NCBI GenBank assembly: GCA_012799315.1
Contig: JAAZLM010000154.1
Span: forward strand, 1 to 18,305
Reading direction: 5' to 3'
DNA from: Clostridiales bacterium
GTDB taxonomy: Bacteria > Bacillota > Clostridia > Oscillospirales > Ruminococcaceae
Length of the DNA stretch: 18,305 nt
Of the stretch, positions 15,258 to 18,305 are shown piece after piece (within the stretch, counting starts at the first letter, position 1; every line of letters begins with the position of its first letter). Below the pieces are notes generated by a model, which was not told the origin of the DNA, made no database searches, and saw only the letters and a list, made by a program, of their open reading frames with translations. A program made the translations under genes and the position numbers.

Positions 15258-17474
15258 TTATGAACCCGATCTTGGTAAATTCGATGGGCGATAATAGCCT
15301 ATTGAAGTGTTTTTAGTATTCTCCCCAGCTAACAGCCCAGTATTCAAGTCGAATCTTGCCTCAATAACATCGGGATCTACCTTAAAAGTAGGCGATGAGT
15401 TGTTATTAGCATATTCACCGAATACATTCTTCCATATTTGTGCCGAGCTATAAAAGATATTGCCCATGTCTTTACGTTGCTTATATCCATACCATACTGC
15501 CGATACATAATCGGGAGTACAGCCGACAAAATAAATATCATGGTTATTTTGTGATGTTCCAGTTTTGCCGACAACTTCGACTTTGCTTAATTTTGCAGCA
15601 GTACCGGTTCCGTTCGGGCCTTCTACAACTTGTTTTAGCATACGATTCATGACATATGCAGCGTCGGGCTGTATTGCCTGTATGCCAATGGGCTTATATT
15701 CAAGAACAACATTATCTTCAGGATCAATTACCTTTGTGAATGTTGTTGGCTTATAATAAACTCCGCCATTGCCGAAAATTTGATATGCAGCGCATTGCTC
15801 AACAGTAGTTACACCATCTGTTAAACCACCGAGCGCAAGCGGTGAATAGTCAATATCGGTGAACACACGTCCATTATCTTCGACTCTTGATGCCACTAAA
15901 GATGTGTACCCGAGCCTAGTTGTTAGGAAATCGTACGAGGTTTTAGGACCGAGCCTATCAAGTAGTTCTACCGGGATAGTGTTAAGTGAGCGCTCAAGTG
16001 CCTTATAGACGGGCACATATGAATTAGAATATGTCTTGCTATAATTCTGAGGGAATTTCTTTTTCTTACCGTCTTCTTCAATTATCTTAAAGTATTGGTC
16101 TTTAACCATTGTCGACCATGTTATCATATCTAGATTGAGTGCGGGCGCATATACACCGACGGGTTTCATAGCCGATCCGGGGGAGCGCTTCTCCATAGTT
16201 GCGAAATTCCATCCTCTGGCGGTTTTTTCACCGATACCGCCGACAATAGCAAGGATATGCCCGCTATAATCCATAGCAACAAAAGATGATTGAGGATATT
16301 CGTCAAGAGTATAGCTAGTAAATGCTTTATTGTTCTCATATTTTTTTTCAACAGCAGTCTGCATATCTAGATCGACAGTAGTGTAGATCCTATATCCGCC
16401 ACTATATAACTTCTTAGTTGCGGAATCACGGTCCATTCCCGTCTTTTCTTGGATGCCCTTGATAACGTCTTCGATGACGGCATCAACAAAATAGCTATTT
16501 GAAATTTGCTCAGCCTTTAATGCTTCTTCATTTTTATCCCTTGCCTCATCGGTTGATGCATATCTCAATACAATTTCTTCTTCTTTAGCCGCCTCAAATT
16601 CTTCATACGATATAGCACCGTTATCATACATTTGCTCTAATACGTATAACTTTCTTGCGGCATTTTTATCATAGTTTTTATATGGATCGTTGACCGGCGG
16701 ATTCTTTGGAATCGCCGCTATACAGGCAGCCTCAGCAATTGTTAATTCGGATACATCCTTACCAAAATAGTAGTCAGATGCGGCCTGAACGCCACTAACA
16801 CTGTTGCTAGCAAGTCCAATATAGTTGAGGTATGCCTCAAGAATATCATCTTTCGTATAGTGTTTTTCCATATTCATAGCACGGAATATTTCACGTAGTT
16901 TCCTTGAAATATCTTGCTTATCATCGCCTGTAACATTCTTTACAAGCTGTTGTGTAATTGATGAACCACCTTGTTTTGTATCGTAGAAATGCAGGAACAA
17001 ATTCGCAAATGATGCGAATGTCCTCTTCCAATCGATGCCGTCATGATCGAGGAATCGCTGATCCTCCGCACAGATGAAAGCATCCCTAACATGGCGGGGC
17101 ACTTGATCAAGATCGACCCAGATACGATTAGCTTCATTATGAAGTCTTTTTATTTCAACTTCATTGCCATTTTTATCATAGGCATAGATGATAGTGGTGT
17201 AGTTCAGCTTGAGTTTATCGATTTCAATATCGAGCATACTATCATCGGCAAAATTCATTATATATACGGTCAATGCCGTCGCAACAATCGAGCCGGTAAT
17301 TACAGCAACTAGGAATAGCGAAATAAATGTTGTACCAATAACGGTGAGAGTCCTTTTGAGTGGGCTCTTCTTTTTTCTTCTCTTAACAATCTTCTTAACT
17401 TGTTTTTTTGTATTCGTTGATTTATTTGCGGATTTAGATGTAGCAGGTGATTTCCTCCTAGGTTTCCTATCCAT
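15258..17474 (-). CDS. Class A penicillin-binding protein (PBP1A-like transglycosylase/transpeptidase)
   Basis: Bifunctional peptidoglycan synthase anchored in the cytoplasmic membrane. ATG at 17474 on the minus strand follows GAAAGGAGT; 738 aa. A long, Lys/Arg/Ser-rich cytoplasmic tail (residues 1-42) precedes one membrane span (43-73). The GT51 domain includes catalytic E137 in CAEDQRFLDHDGIDW and GGSSITQQLVKN (169-180). The transpeptidase domain includes SxxK at S434-K437 (SPGSAMK), SxN at S496-N498 and KTG at 637-639. All three motifs are intact, and the length is normal. It ends soon after the transpeptidase domain, with only a short C-terminal tail. It is expressed from a strong minus-strand promoter at 17561-17589 with an intervening leader hairpin, and the RNA methyltransferase gene lies downstream. 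Confidence 0.96.
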   Translation of the reverse strand: MDRKPRRKSPATSKSANKSTNTKKQVKKIVKRRKKKSPLKRTLTVIGTTFISLFLVAVITGSIVATALTVYIMNFADDSMLDIEIDKLKLNYTTIIYAYDKNGNEVEIKRLHNEANRIWVDLDQVPRHVRDAFICAEDQRFLDHDGIDWKRTFASFANLFLHFYDTKQGGSSITQQLVKNVTGDDKQDISRKLREIFRAMNMEKHYTKDDILEAYLNYIGLASNSVSGVQAASDYYFGKDVSELTIAEAACIAAIPKNPPVNDPYKNYDKNAARKLYVLEQMYDNGAISYEEFEAAKEEEIVLRYASTDEARDKNEEALKAEQISNSYFVDAVIEDVIKGIQEKTGMDRDSATKKLYSGGYRIYTTVDLDMQTAVEKKYENNKAFTSYTLDEYPQSSFVAMDYSGHILAIVGGIGEKTARGWNFATMEKRSPGSAMKPVGVYAPALNLDMITWSTMVKDQYFKIIEEDGKKKKFPQNYSKTYSNSYVPVYKALERSLNTIPVELLDRLGPKTSYDFLTTRLGYTSLVASRVEDNGRVFTDIDYSPLALGGLTDGVTTVEQCAAYQIFGNGGVYYKPTTFTKVIDPEDNVVLEYKPIGIQAIQPDAAYVMNRMLKQVVEGPNGTGTAAKLSKVEVVGKTGTSQNNHDIYFVGCTPDYVSAVWYGYKQRKDMGNIFYSSAQIWKNVFGEYANNNSSPTFKVDPDVIEARFDLNTGLLAGENTKNTSIGYYRPSNLPRSGS

Positions 17475-17502
17475 AATAAAACAACTCCTTTCGTTCTTGA
17501 GA

Positions 17503-17539
17503 GGTATTAATTTAATAGAGCAAAAACATCATTAATACC
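17503..17539 (-). other. Hairpin in the 5' leader of the PBP mRNA
   Basis: GGTATTAAT (17503-17511) and ATTAATACC (17531-17539) are perfect 9-bp inverted repeats with a 19-base spacer. They lie within the roughly 80-base leader between the predicted start near 17554 and the ribosome site near 17485. The stem is AT-rich and so of modest stability. It might influence translation or mRNA life, or be a protein-binding site. Confidence 0.4.
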
Positions 17540-17560
17540 ACCATACATCAAACAATTGTT

Positions 17561-17589
17561 ATTATAGCATATAATACAGTAAAAGTTAA
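17561..17589 (-). promoter_or_regulatory. Extended -10 sigma-A promoter of the PBP gene
   Basis: Read on the minus strand: TTAACT (17589-17584), a 17-base spacer, TATAAT (17566-17561), with TGC just before it giving an extended -10. A palindrome AACAATTGTT (17551-17560) overlaps the predicted start site. The region 17590-17743 holds no other clear signal; I could not find a convincing promoter for the rightward gene at 17744. Confidence 0.75.
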
Positions 17590-17614
17590 TAACATAATGC
17601 AATTATTCATTGTC

Positions 17615-17633
17615 TAATTGAATAAAAAATGGT
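17615..17633 (+). repeat. 19-bp direct repeat, copy 2 (intergenic)
   Basis: Identical to 14025-14043. This copy lies in the AT-rich intergenic region upstream of the small exported protein and lacks the palindrome partner that follows copy 1. Confidence 0.6.
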
Positions 17634-17743
17634 TACAAGGCAACAATAATATAAAACAATCTAATTGAAAGATTACAATGACTTTACAAACAATATTTCC
17701 AAATAAACCTCTTTATCAAATCTTAACCGAAAGGGTGTAAAAA

Positions 17744-18070
17744 ATGAATCGAAAGATGACATATATTTTAATTGCCTTTACAATGGTAATTTCTCTGCTA
17801 TCAGTATCATTTGTAAAGATCAGTAGTACGAGTGCGGATGCTACGCAGCAATTCACCGAACCGCAGACAACAACGATCGCCCCGTTCTACATCATAAAGG
17901 AATATAGGGGGCGAATAGCAGTGTTCATTAGCACCCAACAGAAGCCAATGCGTGAATACGATACCTATGTCGATACTCTACCCGATAAAGATAAGGAGTT
18001 GTTAAAGAACGGCATAGTAGCAATGAATGATGAGGAACTGCGTGATCGCATTGAGGACTATACTAGCTAG
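17744..18070 (+). CDS. Small exported or membrane-anchored protein, resembling BofC C-terminal domain proteins
   Basis: A 108-residue protein; ATG 17744 follows GAAAGGGTG. A hydrophobic N-terminal segment (residues 6-25) acts as a signal peptide or signal anchor. A Thr-rich linker (QFTEPQTTTIAP) follows, and then a compact domain YIIKEYRGRIAVFI ... TLPDKDKELLKNGI ... ELRDRIEDYTS. This last pattern (xxKEYxGxIAVF ... LPxxDxxLLxxGI ... ELxxxIEDY.S) is, from memory, that of small clostridial proteins often labelled BofC C-terminal domain. BofC itself inhibits the sporulation protease SpoIVB, but this protein lacks the BofC N-terminal domain, so that role is not implied. It is divergent from the PBP gene and followed by a hairpin. 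Confidence 0.8.
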   Translation: MNRKMTYILIAFTMVISLLSVSFVKISSTSADATQQFTEPQTTTIAPFYIIKEYRGRIAVFISTQQKPMREYDTYVDTLPDKDKELLKNGIVAMNDEELRDRIEDYTS

Positions 18071-18085
18071 TTAATTCCCCTCCCA

Positions 18086-18124
18086 TAGCCGGATTGTTCA
18101 TGTAATATGAGAACAATCCGGCTA
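18086..18124 (+). terminator. Long hairpin after the small exported protein gene
   Basis: Perfect 14-bp arms (18086-18099 and 18111-18124, TAGCCGGATTGTTC and its complement) with an 11-base loop, 15 bases after the stop codon. The stem is strong, but only AATTTA follows, so it lacks a proper T run. It may terminate inefficiently or protect the 3' end. Confidence 0.55.
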
Positions 18125-18133
18125 AATTTATGC

Positions 18134-18167
18134 AAGAAAAACGCCGAGAGTATTCCCCCGACGTTTT
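18134..18167 (-). terminator. Rho-independent terminator of tRNA-Gly
   Basis: On the minus strand AAAACGTCGGGGG pairs with CTCTCGGCGTTTT around an AATA loop, with a few G-T pairs, followed by TTTTTCTT (18141-18134). It begins 4 bases after the CCA end of the tRNA. Confidence 0.8.
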
Positions 18168-18171
18168 AAAA

Positions 18172-18247
18172 TGGAGCGGATTACGAGGCTCGAACTCGCT
18201 ACCTCCACCTTGGCAAGGTGGCGCTCTACCAGATGAGCTAAATCCGC
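18172..18247 (-). tRNA. tRNA-Gly (anticodon GCC), CCA end encoded
   Basis: The full cloverleaf can be read on the minus strand from 18247. The acceptor stem is GCGGATT/AATCCGC, the D arm GCTC-ATCTGGTA-GAGC, the anticodon arm CCACC-TTGCCAA-GGTGG with anticodon GCC, a 5-base variable loop AGGTA, and the T arm GCGAG-TTCGAGC-CTCGT. Discriminator T and an encoded CCA follow, for 76 bases in total. GCC reads GGC and GGT glycine codons. Its terminator follows directly. I see no convincing promoter in the 58 bases left before the window edge, so it may belong to a tRNA cluster extending to the right. Confidence 0.96.
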
Positions 18248-18305
18248 AGATTCGATTGTACATTCATCATAATAAAGCCAAAGGCACGATATAATCGGCC
18301 TCTGA

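Noticed and set aside
17590..17743. Sigma-A or sporulation-sigma promoter for the small exported protein
   Set aside because: Several TTGAAT/TTGAAA and TATAAA-like boxes exist, but none is at a 16-18 base spacing, and no sporulation-type consensus was seen.
18063..18263. Small minus-strand open reading frame across the right end
   Set aside because: It overlaps the tRNA-Gly gene and its terminator, so it is not a protein gene.
1..18305. Mobile element, prophage or defence island
   Set aside because: There is no transposase, integrase, phage structural gene, nuclease/helicase pair or attachment-site-like repeat; all main genes are chromosomal housekeeping or envelope types.

Overview
The window looks like ordinary chromosome of a low-to-mid GC, Gram-positive anaerobe of the class Clostridia, probably near the Oscillospiraceae/Ruminococcaceae. 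The evidence is strong AGGAGG-type ribosome sites, frequent ATA and AGG codons, several TTG starts, a sigma-D promoter of the Bacillus/Clostridium type, a Thr/Glu/Pro-rich surface protein, a lipoteichoic-acid-synthase-like enzyme and a class A PBP. This placement is inference from gene content, not from a marker gene. I see no phage, transposon, CRISPR, toxin-antitoxin or obvious defence genes.

Layout. Positions 1-1040 hold two convergent small genes of unknown function sharing a bidirectional terminator; the leftward one has a textbook sigma-D (flagellar) promoter. Positions 1173-3423 hold a NatA/NatB-type ABC exporter (ATPase plus ABC-2 permease) behind a good sigma-A promoter. Positions 3487-7165 hold a pyrimidine (deoxy)nucleoside salvage operon: pyrimidine-nucleoside phosphorylase, deoC, deoB and cdd. 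Together these deaminate cytidine or deoxycytidine, release the base as pentose-1-phosphate, isomerise it to the 5-phosphate and cleave deoxyribose-5-phosphate to acetaldehyde and glyceraldehyde-3-phosphate. No transporter or regulator for this pathway is in the window.

Positions 7188-11537 hold an LtaS-like membrane phosphatase-superfamily enzyme followed 23 bases later by a large YfhO-family membrane protein, plausibly an envelope-polymer synthesis and sugar-decoration pair. Positions 11580-12726 hold a monocistronic surface protein with a low-complexity stalk and one membrane anchor. Positions 12779-14065 hold a monocistronic GH26 beta-mannanase-like enzyme without a signal peptide, whose promoter carries an inverted repeat. 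On the minus strand, positions 17589-14066 hold a class A penicillin-binding protein followed by a THUMP-domain RNA methyltransferase. The right end holds a small exported protein and, on the minus strand, tRNA-Gly(GCC) with its own terminator.

Most genes are recognisable housekeeping or envelope functions. I do not find convincing evidence of an undescribed multi-gene system. The best leads are the sigma-D-controlled unknown gene, the LtaS-like/YfhO pair, the cytoplasmic GH26 with its putative operator, and the repeat-stalk surface protein. No gene-free stretch exceeds 300 bases; the longest (17475-17743) holds the PBP promoter and a leader hairpin.
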